Shown here: positions 12,822 through 20,444 of the stretch, piece after piece | Layout of the letters: the number at the start of each line of letters is the position of its first letter | How positions within the stretch are numbered: position 1 is the stretch's first letter | Assembly (NCBI RefSeq): GCF_024171695.1 | Contig: NZ_JAMTCF010000010.1 | Span: 279,310 to 343,309 of the forward strand | Source: Actinosynnema pretiosum | Lineage (GTDB): Bacteria; Actinomycetota; Actinomycetes; Mycobacteriales; Pseudonocardiaceae | Direction: 5' to 3' | Length of the DNA: 64,000 nt | Translations under genes and position numbers: made by a program | Notes under the pieces: model-generated | The model's input: the letters and a program-made list of their open reading frames with translations, nothing else | Told to the model about the DNA's origin: nothing | Database searches by the model: none

Positions 12822-14033
12822 ATGTCGCCCGAACCCGTGGTGGACGTCCGCGACCCCGCCGTCCTCGGCGACCCGATGGGCGGGTACGACCGCGTCCTCG
12901 CCGAGCGGCCGGTCTGCTGGGCCCGGTTGCCCGACGGCCAGGAGGGCTGGCTGGTGACCGGCAACGCCGAGGTCCGCGCCGTGCTGACGCACCCGGCCGT
13001 GCGCAACGACCCCACCGGCCTGCCGGGGCGGGGCGCGCGGACCCAGGAGGAGGCGTTCCTCGCGCTGGGCACGCCCCCTGAGCACCTGCCGTACCTGCGG
13101 GCGAGCCTGCTGAGCCTGGACGGCGCCGAGCACGCGCGGCTGCGGCGCGGCATCGGCCACGCGTTCAGCGCGTCCCGCGTCCAGGCGCTGCGGCCGAGGG
13201 TGCAGGAGATCGTCGACGGGCTGCTCGACGGTCTCGGGCCCGCGCCCGTCGACCTGCTGGAGGAGTACGCCTACCCGCTGGCCATGGCCGTGGTGTGCGA
13301 GCTGGTCGGGGTGCCCGAGGCGGACTGGGCGCACTGGTACCGCTGGGGCAAGGTCCTGGTCGAGGGCGACCCGGCGCGGATCACGCCGACGCTGGGCGAG
13401 ATGTTCGCCCACTGCCACGCGCTGGTCGACCGGCGCCGGGCCGAACCCCGCGCGGACCTGCTCAGCGAGGTCGTCGGCCGGGAGGACCTGACCGACGTCG
13501 ACGTCGTGGCGCTCGTGGTGTTCCTCGTGCTCGCCGGGCACGAGACCATGGCGCACCTGCTGTCCAACGCGGCGCTCGCGCTGATGCGCGACCCCGCCCA
13601 GCGGGAGCTGCTGCGCGCGGAGCCGGGGCTGTGGCCCGCCGCGGTCCGCGAGCTGGTGCGCACCGACGGCCCGGTGCAGCTGGCGCGGTTGCGCTACGCC
13701 GCGACCGACTTCGAGGTGGGGGGCGTGCGGATCGGCGCCGGGGACGCGGTGCAGGCGGTGCTCGGGGCCGCCAACCGCGATCCGGCCCAGTTCGCCTGCC
13801 CGCGCCACGCCGACGTGCGCGGGCAGGCCGAGCGCGGCGGTCGCGACGGCGGCGTCGGGTTCGGCTGGGGGCCGCACTTCTGCCTCGGCGTCGCCCTGGC
13901 GAAGGTCGAGGCCGAGATCGCGCTGCGGAGCCTGTTCGACCGGTTCCCCTCGGTGGCGCCGGTCGGCGAACCGGCGTGGGTGCCGCTGCCACGGGGGCGG
14001 CACCGGGTCGCGCTGGAGGTGGCGCTGCGATGA
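12822..14033 (+). CDS. Cytochrome P450 (cluster tailoring enzyme)
   Basis: A 403-residue P450 of normal bacterial length. The I-helix oxygen-activation motif is LAGHETMAH (Thr replaced by Met at the second T of the common AGHETT; the ET pair is kept). The ExxR motif is ELVR, and the haem-binding loop is FGWGPHFCLG with Cys354 as the axial thiolate. It starts one base after the TauD-type stop and its TGA overlaps the next ATG (ATGA), which places it inside the biosynthetic operon. Role inferred: hydroxylation or oxidative cross-linking of the NRPS-PKS product or a carrier-bound residue. No ferredoxin lies beside it, so electrons would come from elsewhere. Confidence 0.93.
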   Translation: MSPEPVVDVRDPAVLGDPMGGYDRVLAERPVCWARLPDGQEGWLVTGNAEVRAVLTHPAVRNDPTGLPGRGARTQEEAFLALGTPPEHLPYLRASLLSLDGAEHARLRRGIGHAFSASRVQALRPRVQEIVDGLLDGLGPAPVDLLEEYAYPLAMAVVCELVGVPEADWAHWYRWGKVLVEGDPARITPTLGEMFAHCHALVDRRRAEPRADLLSEVVGREDLTDVDVVALVVFLVLAGHETMAHLLSNAALALMRDPAQRELLRAEPGLWPAAVRELVRTDGPVQLARLRYAATDFEVGGVRIGAGDAVQAVLGAANRDPAQFACPRHADVRGQAERGGRDGGVGFGWGPHFCLGVALAKVEAEIALRSLFDRFPSVAPVGEPAWVPLPRGRHRVALEVALR

Positions 14034-14716
14034 GCGCGCCCGTTCCCGACGTCTCGGTCATCCTGCCCTGCGCCGGGCTCGGCACGCGGTTCGGGGCGCC
14101 GTACGCGAAGGAGCTGCACTGCCTGGCGCCGGGGGTCACCGTGCTCGACCGCAGCCTGGAGCCCGTGGTCGAGCTGGCCGAGGGCGGGGCGGCCGTGCGG
14201 GTGGTCGTCGTGTTCGGCCCGCACAAGCTGGACACGGTGAAGTACCTGGCGCGCTACGCCGGGACCCTCCAGCTGGTCTTCGTCTACCAGGACGACGACG
14301 CCGAACCGGGGCTCGACGGGGCGATCCGCTGCGCGCTGCCGATGACGCGGGGGCCGGTGGCCCTCGTCCTGCCCGACATCGTCGTCAGCGACGCGGGCAG
14401 CCTGCGGGAGGCCCTGCGGCTGGCGGGCGCGTCGGCCTGGGGCGTGGTGGCCGCGAAGGAGCGCGACCCCGTCGTCCTGCGGCAGATGGGCGCGCTCGCC
14501 GTGGACGGCGACGCGGGCGTGGTGACCGTCGAGGCCGCCGCGGAGAAGCCCGCCGATCCCTCGGGCTTCAACGCGCTCTGGGGCATCGTGGCGGTCACCG
14601 AGGAGCAGGCCCACCGGCTGCCGGACGTGGCGCGGCGAGACGCGGACAGCCCGCTGGCGGGGGCGCGCGCCCTCGTGGTGGAGCGGATCGTCAACTACAA
14701 CACCACCGAGGGGTGA
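14030..14716 (+). CDS. Nucleotidyltransferase-fold protein, sugar-1-phosphate nucleotidyltransferase-like
   Basis: This 228-residue protein begins with a signature of NTP-transferases, VSVILPCAGLGTRF, followed by AKEL as in glucose-1-phosphate thymidylyl/uridylyl-transferases. LVLPDIVVSD resembles the metal-binding LGD region, though the first residues differ (P in place of G). It is shorter than RmlA or GalU (about 290 residues) and ends soon after a VERIVNYNTTE segment. The start is the ATG overlapping the P450 stop, and its stop overlaps the next GTG. Beside a glycosyltransferase, supply of an activated sugar is the simplest reading. A homologue acting on another phosphorylated metabolite is possible, since no deoxysugar genes accompany it here. 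Confidence 0.75.
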   Translation: MSAPVPDVSVILPCAGLGTRFGAPYAKELHCLAPGVTVLDRSLEPVVELAEGGAAVRVVVVFGPHKLDTVKYLARYAGTLQLVFVYQDDDAEPGLDGAIRCALPMTRGPVALVLPDIVVSDAGSLREALRLAGASAWGVVAAKERDPVVLRQMGALAVDGDAGVVTVEAAAEKPADPSGFNALWGIVAVTEEQAHRLPDVARRDADSPLAGARALVVERIVNYNTTEG

Positions 14717-16170
14717 GCGTGCTCGACGACGTGATGGCGGCGCTCGACGCGGTCCTGCCCCGGTTGGCCGCCGTGACCGGCACGCCGGGGGTCGCCGTCG
14801 CGGTGGCGACGAGCGACGAGCTCCGCACGGCCGCGACCGGGTTCGCCGACCTGGCCGCGCGCACGCCGATGACCGCCGAGACCGTCGCACCGGCGGGCTC
14901 GCTCACCAAACCGGTCACCGGCCTGGCCTTCGCGCGGCTGGTCGAGGCGGGCGTGGCCGGGTGGGACGCGCCGGTCGACGACGTGCTCCCCTCCGGGCTG
15001 CGCGGGCCGGGCGCGGCGCCGGTCACCACCGCCATGCTGGCCGCGCACCAGGGCGGCTACCGCAGCGACGTCGTCACCGCCGTGACGCCTTCCGCGCCGG
15101 TGGAGCCGATCCTGGACTACGTGCGGCGGCGGCACCGGACCGGGCGCGCCGTCGAGTACGGCGGAGCGCTGCCGCTGGTGACGGCTCCGGGGCCCTACTC
15201 GTACTCCAGCTTCGGGACCGGGGTGCTCGGCGGCGTCGTCGAGCACCTGGCGGGCGAGCCGTACGAGGCCCACGTCGACCGGGAGGTGTTCGCGCCCGCC
15301 GGGATGACCGGCACGAGCATCGACGGCGCGGGCGGCGCCACCGGGTACATGGCGTTCGGCGACTGGTGCGTGCCGAGCCCGCCGCTGCGGACGGCGGCCT
15401 ATCCGGGGGCCGGGATGCGCACCAGCGCGGCGGACTTCGCGCGGCTGCTCCAGTCCCTGCTGCGCACCGCCCGCGGCGACCGGGGCCTGGTCGGGCCGGA
15501 CTCGCTCGCGGCGATGGTGACCCCGAGGGTCGAGCGCCCGAGCCCGCACGGCGTCCGCTCGTTCTCCGGCCTGACGTTCGAGCTCGCCGACCCCGACCTG
15601 GGCGAGGACTGGTGGTGGGGGCACACGGCGGCGTTCCCGTGGGGGTTCTGGTGGGAGGCGCGGGTCTGGCCGCAGCGCGACCTGGCGGCGGTCGCGGTGG
15701 GCAACCGGTGGGACATGACCCGGTTCCACAACCCGGCCAGTCGCAGCGCGCCCGGCCTGGCCGTGGACTGGGCGGGCCGCTGGGCGCGCTCCGGCGCCCC
15801 CGCGAAGCTCGCGGACGTGGACGGCGCTCCCCGGTGGACCGGTCCCCGGCCCACCCCGGAGAGCTCGCGCTGGATGGGCGTGCTGGTGGGCGAGCGCACC
15901 CACGGCCTGCTCGGCGTGCCCGAGCCGCTGCCGGTCGCGGAGCTGACCGCAGGCGCGCGCTCCCTCGGCGGCGCGGACCCGTCCGGCTGGGACCCGGCCG
16001 CGTTCGGGCGCGGTGTGGCGCAGGCGCGCGCGGTGGCGCCGGACCCGGCCGCGCTCGGCGAGCTCGGCCGCCAGCTCGGCCCGGCGGCGGCCCTGTGGGC
16101 GCTGGAGTGCGGGGCGTCGAGCGCGGACGTCGCGATGCCGGTCGGCTTCTACGCGGGAGCGGCCCGGTGA
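14713..16170 (+). CDS. Serine hydrolase of the beta-lactamase/transpeptidase-like fold
   Basis: This 485-residue protein has an N-terminal beta-lactamase-like domain (about residues 12-345). The nucleophile motif SxxK appears as GSLTK near residue 60, and YSS in PYSYSSFGTG near residue 160 takes the place of the Tyr-x-Asn triad element. There is no signal peptide, so it probably acts in the cytoplasm, unlike cell-wall penicillin-binding proteins. Homologues in biosynthetic clusters act as esterases, amidases or acyltransferases (EstB/LovD-like). The C-terminal 100 or so residues are not assigned. It is coupled by GTGA overlaps on both sides, so it belongs to the cluster and may trim, hydrolyse or acylate the product. 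Confidence 0.85.
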   Translation: MSVLDDVMAALDAVLPRLAAVTGTPGVAVAVATSDELRTAATGFADLAARTPMTAETVAPAGSLTKPVTGLAFARLVEAGVAGWDAPVDDVLPSGLRGPGAAPVTTAMLAAHQGGYRSDVVTAVTPSAPVEPILDYVRRRHRTGRAVEYGGALPLVTAPGPYSYSSFGTGVLGGVVEHLAGEPYEAHVDREVFAPAGMTGTSIDGAGGATGYMAFGDWCVPSPPLRTAAYPGAGMRTSAADFARLLQSLLRTARGDRGLVGPDSLAAMVTPRVERPSPHGVRSFSGLTFELADPDLGEDWWWGHTAAFPWGFWWEARVWPQRDLAAVAVGNRWDMTRFHNPASRSAPGLAVDWAGRWARSGAPAKLADVDGAPRWTGPRPTPESSRWMGVLVGERTHGLLGVPEPLPVAELTAGARSLGGADPSGWDPAAFGRGVAQARAVAPDPAALGELGRQLGPAAALWALECGASSADVAMPVGFYAGAAR

Positions 16171-17402
16171 CGCGGGTGCTGCTCTCGACGTACGGGACGC
16201 GCGGCGACGTCGAACCGCTGCTGGCCCTCGCGGTGGAGCTGCGCGCGCTCGGCGCCGGAGTGCGGGTGTGCGCCCCGCCGGACGAGGAGTTCGCGCGGCG
16301 GCTGGCCGGTCTCGGGATCGACGCCGTGCCGGTGGGCCCGCCGATCCGGGAGCTGATGAGCGGCGCGGTCCCACCGTCGGCGGCGGAGCTGTCCCGCTAC
16401 CGCGTCGAGCTGGTGGACGCGCAGTTCTCCGTCCTCCCCGCAGCGGCGGCCGGGTGCGACGCGCTGGTCGTGGCAGGCTTGGCGCAGGTGGCCGCCCGAT
16501 CCGTGGCCGAGGACCTGGGCATCCGGTACGCGTACGTGACCTACGCGGCGGTCAACCTGCCGTCACCGCACCACGGGCCGCCCCCGCGCCCCGGCTGGCC
16601 TGAGCCGGAGGGTGACAACACGGCACGGTGGGCACTCGACGCCGACCTGGTCGACGCCCAGTTCCGCGAGCCGCTCAACCGCCACCGCGCCGCGCTCGGC
16701 CTGCCCCCGGTGGCCGCCGTGCGCGACCACGTCCACTCCGACCGGCCGTGGCTGGCCGCGGACCCGCTCCTGGGCCCCTGGCCGCCGGGCCAGTACCTGG
16801 AAGTGGTCCAGACCGGCGCGTGGACCACGGCGGACGAGAGCCCGCTGCCCGCCGAGCTGGCGGAGTTCCTGACCGCGGGCCCGCCACCGGTCTACGTGGG
16901 TTTCGGCAGCATCGGCCCGGCGCCCGGCGTGGCCCGCGCCGCGTTCGAGGCAGGCCGCGCCCTGGGGCACCGCGTCCTGGTGTCCCGTGGCTGGGCGGAC
17001 CTGGACCTGGTCGACGGCCGGGACGACTGCCTCGCCATCGGCCACGTCAACCACCAGCGCCTGTTCGGCGAACTGGCGGCGGTGGTCCACCACGGCGGCG
17101 CGGGGACCACGCACGCGGCTGCCAAAGCGGGCGTGCCGCAGGTGGTCGTCCCGATCCAGGTGGCCGACAACCCGTACTGGGCGGGCCGGGTGGCGGCCTG
17201 CGGGGTCGGCGCGGCCCTGGACGGCCGAACGGCGACGAGGGAGACCCTCGCGGCGGCGCTGGAAACGGCGCTGACCCGCGAGACCCGCGACCGGGCCAGG
17301 GCGCTGGGAGCCGGGATCCGCACCGACGGGGCGAGCAGGGCGGCACGCCTGCTGCTCGACGACCTCTCCGCCCCTGCGGGATGCGGCCAGGGCCCGACTT
17401 GA
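16167..17402 (+). CDS. Family 1-type glycosyltransferase (GtfB/MGT-like)
   Basis: A 411-residue GT-B glycosyltransferase resembling the glycopeptide and macrolide enzymes. The N-terminus reads VLLSTYGTRGDVEPLLALA, typical of acceptor-binding domains. The C-terminal donor domain carries PPVYVGFGSI and the HHGGAGTTHAAAKAGVPQ signature that binds the nucleotide-sugar diphosphate. The GTG start overlaps the hydrolase stop. It should attach a sugar to a hydroxyl, for example one made by the neighbouring oxygenases or the KR-derived hydroxyl of the ketide unit. Its stop codon overlaps the -35 hexamer of the following MerR-type promoter, so it is the last gene of the operon. Confidence 0.93.
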   Translation: MTRVLLSTYGTRGDVEPLLALAVELRALGAGVRVCAPPDEEFARRLAGLGIDAVPVGPPIRELMSGAVPPSAAELSRYRVELVDAQFSVLPAAAAGCDALVVAGLAQVAARSVAEDLGIRYAYVTYAAVNLPSPHHGPPPRPGWPEPEGDNTARWALDADLVDAQFREPLNRHRAALGLPPVAAVRDHVHSDRPWLAADPLLGPWPPGQYLEVVQTGAWTTADESPLPAELAEFLTAGPPPVYVGFGSIGPAPGVARAAFEAGRALGHRVLVSRGWADLDLVDGRDDCLAIGHVNHQRLFGELAAVVHHGGAGTTHAAAKAGVPQVVVPIQVADNPYWAGRVAACGVGAALDGRTATRETLAAALETALTRETRDRARALGAGIRTDGASRAARLLLDDLSAPAGCGQGPT

Positions 17403-17429
17403 CCTCCAGCAAGGTGGAGGTACCAGGCT
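17399..17429 (+). promoter_or_regulatory. MerR-family-type promoter/operator with 19-bp spacer
   Basis: TTGACC (17399-17404) is followed 19 bp later by a weak -10-like CAGGCT (17424-17429). Between them lies a perfect inverted repeat, ACCTCCA (17402-17408) and TGGAGGT (17415-17421), with a 6-bp centre. An over-long spacer filled by a dyad is the hallmark of promoters untwisted by MerR/SoxR-type activators. It drives the SnoaL-like gene whose GTG is 8 bp downstream, which would give a leaderless or very short-leader mRNA. No MerR gene lies in the window. Confidence 0.65.
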
Positions 17430-17436
17430 GATCCCC

Positions 17437-17913
17437 GTGAACCGCGACGAGATCACCGAGTTCAGCGCGCTCATCAGCCGCTTCTTCCGCGCCATGGACG
17501 CGCGCGAGTTCCCCGTGGGCTGGGCGGGTGAGCACTTCACCACCGACGCGCGCCTGTCCTCCCCGATCGGCTCGGCCGAGGGGATCGAGGAGGTGGCCGC
17601 GCACGTGGCGGAGTCGGTCCGCCGCTTCGCCCGCACCCAGCACACCTCCTCGGACGTGCTGGTCGAGAGCGCCGACCCCGTCGTGCTGACCTGGAACGCG
17701 CTCATGACGCACGTCCACGCGGAGAGCACCCTCCTGGCGCGAGGCCCCGGCGCGAACCCGGTGTTCCAGGTCGGTGGCCTCTGGCGGGCCGAGCTGCGGA
17801 GCACCCCCGACGGCCCGCGGATCAGCGACCTGTCCCACGAGGCGATCTGGATCACCGGCCAGCCGCCCGCGCTGCCCGAGGGCGTGCGGCCGGTGGTGGC
17901 CGGGAGCCGCTGA
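17437..17913 (+). CDS. SnoaL-like / NTF2-superfamily protein
   Basis: A 158-residue single-domain protein whose pattern (helical N-terminus, YF/FTTDARLSSPIGSAEGIEEV, then alternating strands ending in GLWRAELRSTPDGPRISDLSHEAIW) fits the cone-shaped NTF2/SnoaL fold used by polyketide cyclases, hydroxylases and many small-molecule binding proteins. The start is a GTG 8 bp downstream of the MerR-type -10, so expression is probably triggered by a small molecule or redox signal. It stands after the glycosyltransferase but has its own promoter. It could be a stress-response protein rather than part of the pathway. No catalytic residues can be assigned by eye. Confidence 0.75.
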   Translation: MNRDEITEFSALISRFFRAMDAREFPVGWAGEHFTTDARLSSPIGSAEGIEEVAAHVAESVRRFARTQHTSSDVLVESADPVVLTWNALMTHVHAESTLLARGPGANPVFQVGGLWRAELRSTPDGPRISDLSHEAIWITGQPPALPEGVRPVVAGSR

Positions 17914-17926
17914 CCCGCGCCCGCGC

Positions 17927-18328
17927 TCACCCGGCGTCGCGCCGCCACCGGACCCCGCCGGGCCGCCGTCCGCCTTCACGCGCGCACTCGTGCACGGCGG
18001 CCCGCACCACCGCCAGGGGCACCTCGACGCCCGCCGGGTGGTCCCAGTCCAGTCCGATCACCAGGTACCGCCCAGACTCCCCCACCCCCTCGCTGATCCA
18101 CACCTCGTCCCCGTCGACGTGGCACAGCAGCCCGCACCCGCGCGCCCCGTCCACCCCCACGTTCAGCAGGGGCGACTGCGGGTCGGACCGGTCCCACAGC
18201 TGCGCCACCACCGGCGCGCCCACCGCCACGAGGTCGTCCAGCACCCCGTCCACGTCCTCCGGTCCGCGCAGCTCCACGTCGACCGTCTGACCGGGGTAGT
18301 ACCAGGCCACCAATTCCGTCACGTCCAC
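17927..18328 (-). CDS. Imm1-family-like immunity protein
   Basis: About 133 residues from a GTG at 18328 (a further GTG lies at 18322; the frame stays open upstream to 18445). The layout resembles Imm1 proteins that neutralise secreted deaminase-type or other polymorphic toxins: a short N-terminal strand (ELVAWYYPGQTVDVELRGPEDVDGVLDDLV), a central W-D-R/S stretch, then ISEGVGESGRYLVIGLDWDHPAG and a C-terminal VPLAVVRAAVHECAREG helix. No toxin gene is adjacent on either side, so it would be an orphan immunity gene, a common state in actinomycetes. A GGGGAGG stretch lies 12 nt upstream of the chosen start, so the exact start is uncertain. Confidence 0.55.
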   Translation of the reverse strand: MDVTELVAWYYPGQTVDVELRGPEDVDGVLDDLVAVGAPVVAQLWDRSDPQSPLLNVGVDGARGCGLLCHVDGDEVWISEGVGESGRYLVIGLDWDHPAGVEVPLAVVRAAVHECAREGGRRPGGVRWRRDAG

Positions 18329-18471
18329 TCCGACGTGGGACCTCCCCGCCACGGGAGAGTGAACCGCGCAACATCTGGTACGCGGGTTCCACTCCGTGTG
18401 GCACAGTGGTCCCGGAGCCGAAAGGCCCACGCGGCACCCCCGCACGCGCGCAGCACGCCGCGTCGCCGGGC

Positions 18472-18514
18472 GGAGGCCGTGGTGTGTATCTACCTGCCCC
18501 GCATCACGGGGTAA
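18472..18514 (+). promoter_or_regulatory. Possible leader peptide ORF with hairpin upstream of MFS exporter
   Basis: GGAGG (18472-18476) stands 5 nt before GTG 18482, which opens a 10-codon ORF (peptide (V/M)CIYLPRITG, stop TAA 18512-18514). Its last codons contain a hairpin, CCCCG (18497-18501) and CGGGG (18507-18511). The MFS gene begins 41 bp further on. This resembles leader-peptide attenuation before resistance exporters. It is a suggestion from layout only. Confidence 0.35.
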
Positions 18515-18555
18515 GGCGGCACTGGTCCAGTCCCGCCTCGTGAAAGCACGTCACC

Positions 18556-19830
18556 ATGACCACGCGTTCCGTCGCCCTGCTCGACGAGTCCCCGCAGGCC
18601 CCCGCCGAGTCCCCCTCGGTCGCGCGCGCCGTGTTCGACTCCGCCGGGCCTTCCTTCTTCCCGCTGGCCCTCGTGGCCCGCTTCCCCTACGCCATGACCG
18701 TCGTCGGCGTGCTCACCCTGGTCGTCGCCGCGCGCGGCTCGATCAGCCTGGGCGGCGTCACCTCCGCGACCGCAGGTGTCGGCATGGCGCTGTTCGGGCC
18801 GCTGATCGGCGCGGCGGCCGACCGGTGGGGGCAGCGGCGCGTGCTGCTGGCCACCGGGGTCGCCACCAGCGCAGCGCTGACCGCGCTGGTGCTGTTGGCG
18901 TACTCGCCGCTGCCCTCGGCGGCGCTGCTCGTCGCCGCGTTCCTGGTCGGCGCGACCACCCCGCAGGTGCCGCCGATGTCGCGCAGCCGCCTGGTCGGCC
19001 TGGTCACCCGCCGCACCAGCGGTGCGACCCGGCCGAAGGCGGTCAACGCGGCGATGGCCTACGAGTCCGCCGCCGACGAGATGACGTTCGTCTTCGGCCC
19101 GACCCTCGTCGGTGTCCTGGCCGCCGCCTTCTCCCCCGCCGCCCCGATCATCGCCGCCGCCGCGCTGACCCTGGTGGCGGTGTGCCTGTTCGCCCTGCAC
19201 CCCAGCGCGACCGCCGCCCAGCCCACCGCCGAGGACCGGGTGACCCCCGACCCGGTGAGCGCCCTGTTCCGGCCGTCACTGCTCGTGGTGCTGCTGGGCA
19301 TCGTGGGCATCGGCCTGTTCTTCGGCTCGGTGCTGACCTCGCTGACCTCGTTCATGTCCGACCACGGCGACGCCGAGCAGGCCGGGCTGGTGTACGGCGC
19401 GATGGGCCTGGGCTCGGCGGTGTGCGCGCTGCTGGCCGGGATGCTCCCGCCCGCGTTCGCGCTGCGCGACCGCTGGCTGGCGTTCGCCGCGCTGGCGCTG
19501 GCGGGCGCGGTCGGGCTGAACCTGGCCACGTCGGTCCCGACCGTGGCGATCGCGCTGGCACTGGCGGGCACAGGCATCGGCCCGCTGCTGGTCACCCTGT
19601 ACACGCTGGTCTCGGACCTGGCCCCGGTGGGCCGCAACGCCACCGTGATGACGATGGCCAGCACGGCGATCGTGGTCGGACAGGCCCCGGCGTCCACCCT
19701 GACCGGCTTCCTGGCCGAGGACCACGGCACGACGACCGCGCTGGTGATGCCGCTGGTGGCGGTCGCGGTGATCGCCTCGGCGGGACTGCTCAACCGGTTC
19801 TCATCCGCCCGGACGACCCCGCACGCGTAG
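18556..19830 (+). CDS. MFS transporter (efflux type)
   Basis: A 424-residue membrane protein with about 12 hydrophobic segments, beginning near residue 36. It has the loop 2-3 signature of the major facilitator superfamily in GAAADRWGQRRVLLATG and a central hydrophilic loop around residues 212-232. The ATG follows AAAGCACGTCACC. Family members of this size export drugs or secondary metabolites by proton antiport across the cytoplasmic membrane. Its position 1.2 kb after the biosynthetic operon makes product export possible, but it sits behind an unrelated minus-strand gene. The upstream leader ORF hints at inducible expression. Substrate unknown. Confidence 0.85.
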   Translation: MTTRSVALLDESPQAPAESPSVARAVFDSAGPSFFPLALVARFPYAMTVVGVLTLVVAARGSISLGGVTSATAGVGMALFGPLIGAAADRWGQRRVLLATGVATSAALTALVLLAYSPLPSAALLVAAFLVGATTPQVPPMSRSRLVGLVTRRTSGATRPKAVNAAMAYESAADEMTFVFGPTLVGVLAAAFSPAAPIIAAAALTLVAVCLFALHPSATAAQPTAEDRVTPDPVSALFRPSLLVVLLGIVGIGLFFGSVLTSLTSFMSDHGDAEQAGLVYGAMGLGSAVCALLAGMLPPAFALRDRWLAFAALALAGAVGLNLATSVPTVAIALALAGTGIGPLLVTLYTLVSDLAPVGRNATVMTMASTAIVVGQAPASTLTGFLAEDHGTTTALVMPLVAVAVIASAGLLNRFSSARTTPHA

Positions 19831-20079
19831 CCCGTTCACCAGGAAGTGCGCTCATCGTCGTCACCCGGCGAAGGGACGACGATGAGCGCGCCGACCGCAC
19901 CCCCGCAGCCTGCCGCCCCGGTGATCACCACCGTGGCCGGGACGCGGAGCGCGGGGCCGGGCAAGCGACCGCTACGTCGCCGACGCGTCCGCGAGGTCAC
20001 CGCCGACAGGCGGATCACCACCGTCGCGGGCGGCGCAGGCACGACGCCGAGGAGCCCCCCGCGTCCTGGCGCGCACCAC
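19831..20079. other. Intergenic stretch, no convincing intact gene
   Basis: This 249-bp stretch follows the MFS gene. A possible start at 19882 (ATGAGCGCGCC behind GAAGGGACGACG) opens a low-complexity Pro/Arg-rich frame containing a repeated GATCACCACCGT (near 19922 and 20012), giving two ITTVAG peptides. It leads into the frameshifted FG-GAP remnant, so it is probably the decayed 5' part of that gene. Confidence 0.4.
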
Positions 20080-20339
20080 GCCCTCGGTCCGCTGGACCTG
20101 GTGGGCTGCGCACGCACGGGGTCGTGGTGGCGCGTGGGCGCGGTAACGGCTCGTTCGAGCGGGCCGTGCTGGTGTGCGCGGGGTTCGGGCACAGCAGCGA
20201 CGCGGGGGCCTGGCGGGTCGACCGGCACCCCCGGTTCGTCGCCGACGTCACCGGGGAGAAGCTGGTGGACCTCGTCGGCTTCGGCGGGCCTGGGGTGCAC
20301 GTGGCCCGGAACCTGGACCGGCGCTTCGTGCTGCACTGA
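20080..20339 (+). pseudogene. Frameshifted remnant of an FG-GAP/VCBS-repeat protein
   Basis: Frame 1 encodes PLDLVG at 20089-20106. Then, after a frame change between about 20107 and 20115, the frame ending at 20339 reads HGVVVARGRGNGSFERAVLV, then AGAWRVDRHPRFVADVTG and LVDLVGFGGPGVHVARN. These are the recurring pieces of actinobacterial FG-GAP/VCBS beta-propeller repeats (usually VDKHPRFLADLTGDGRADIVGFGDAGVWVA-like). Ca-binding DxTGDGxxD residues are partly lost (TGEKLVD). About one and a half blades remain, without signal peptide, so it looks like a decaying fragment of a secreted protein gene. Confidence 0.6.
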
Positions 20340-20444
20340 GGCGGTGACCTTCCGGGGCGGGCAGTGGCCGGGACGTGCCCAGGCCACCGGCGGTCCCCGG
20401 AAAACCGCCTGACCGCCCGTGCCCTCGTCGCTAGCGTCCGCAGC

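Noticed and set aside
1..17402. MbtH-like protein or discrete AT in the cluster
   Set aside because: Looked for in all frames of the visible part and not found; they may lie upstream of the window.
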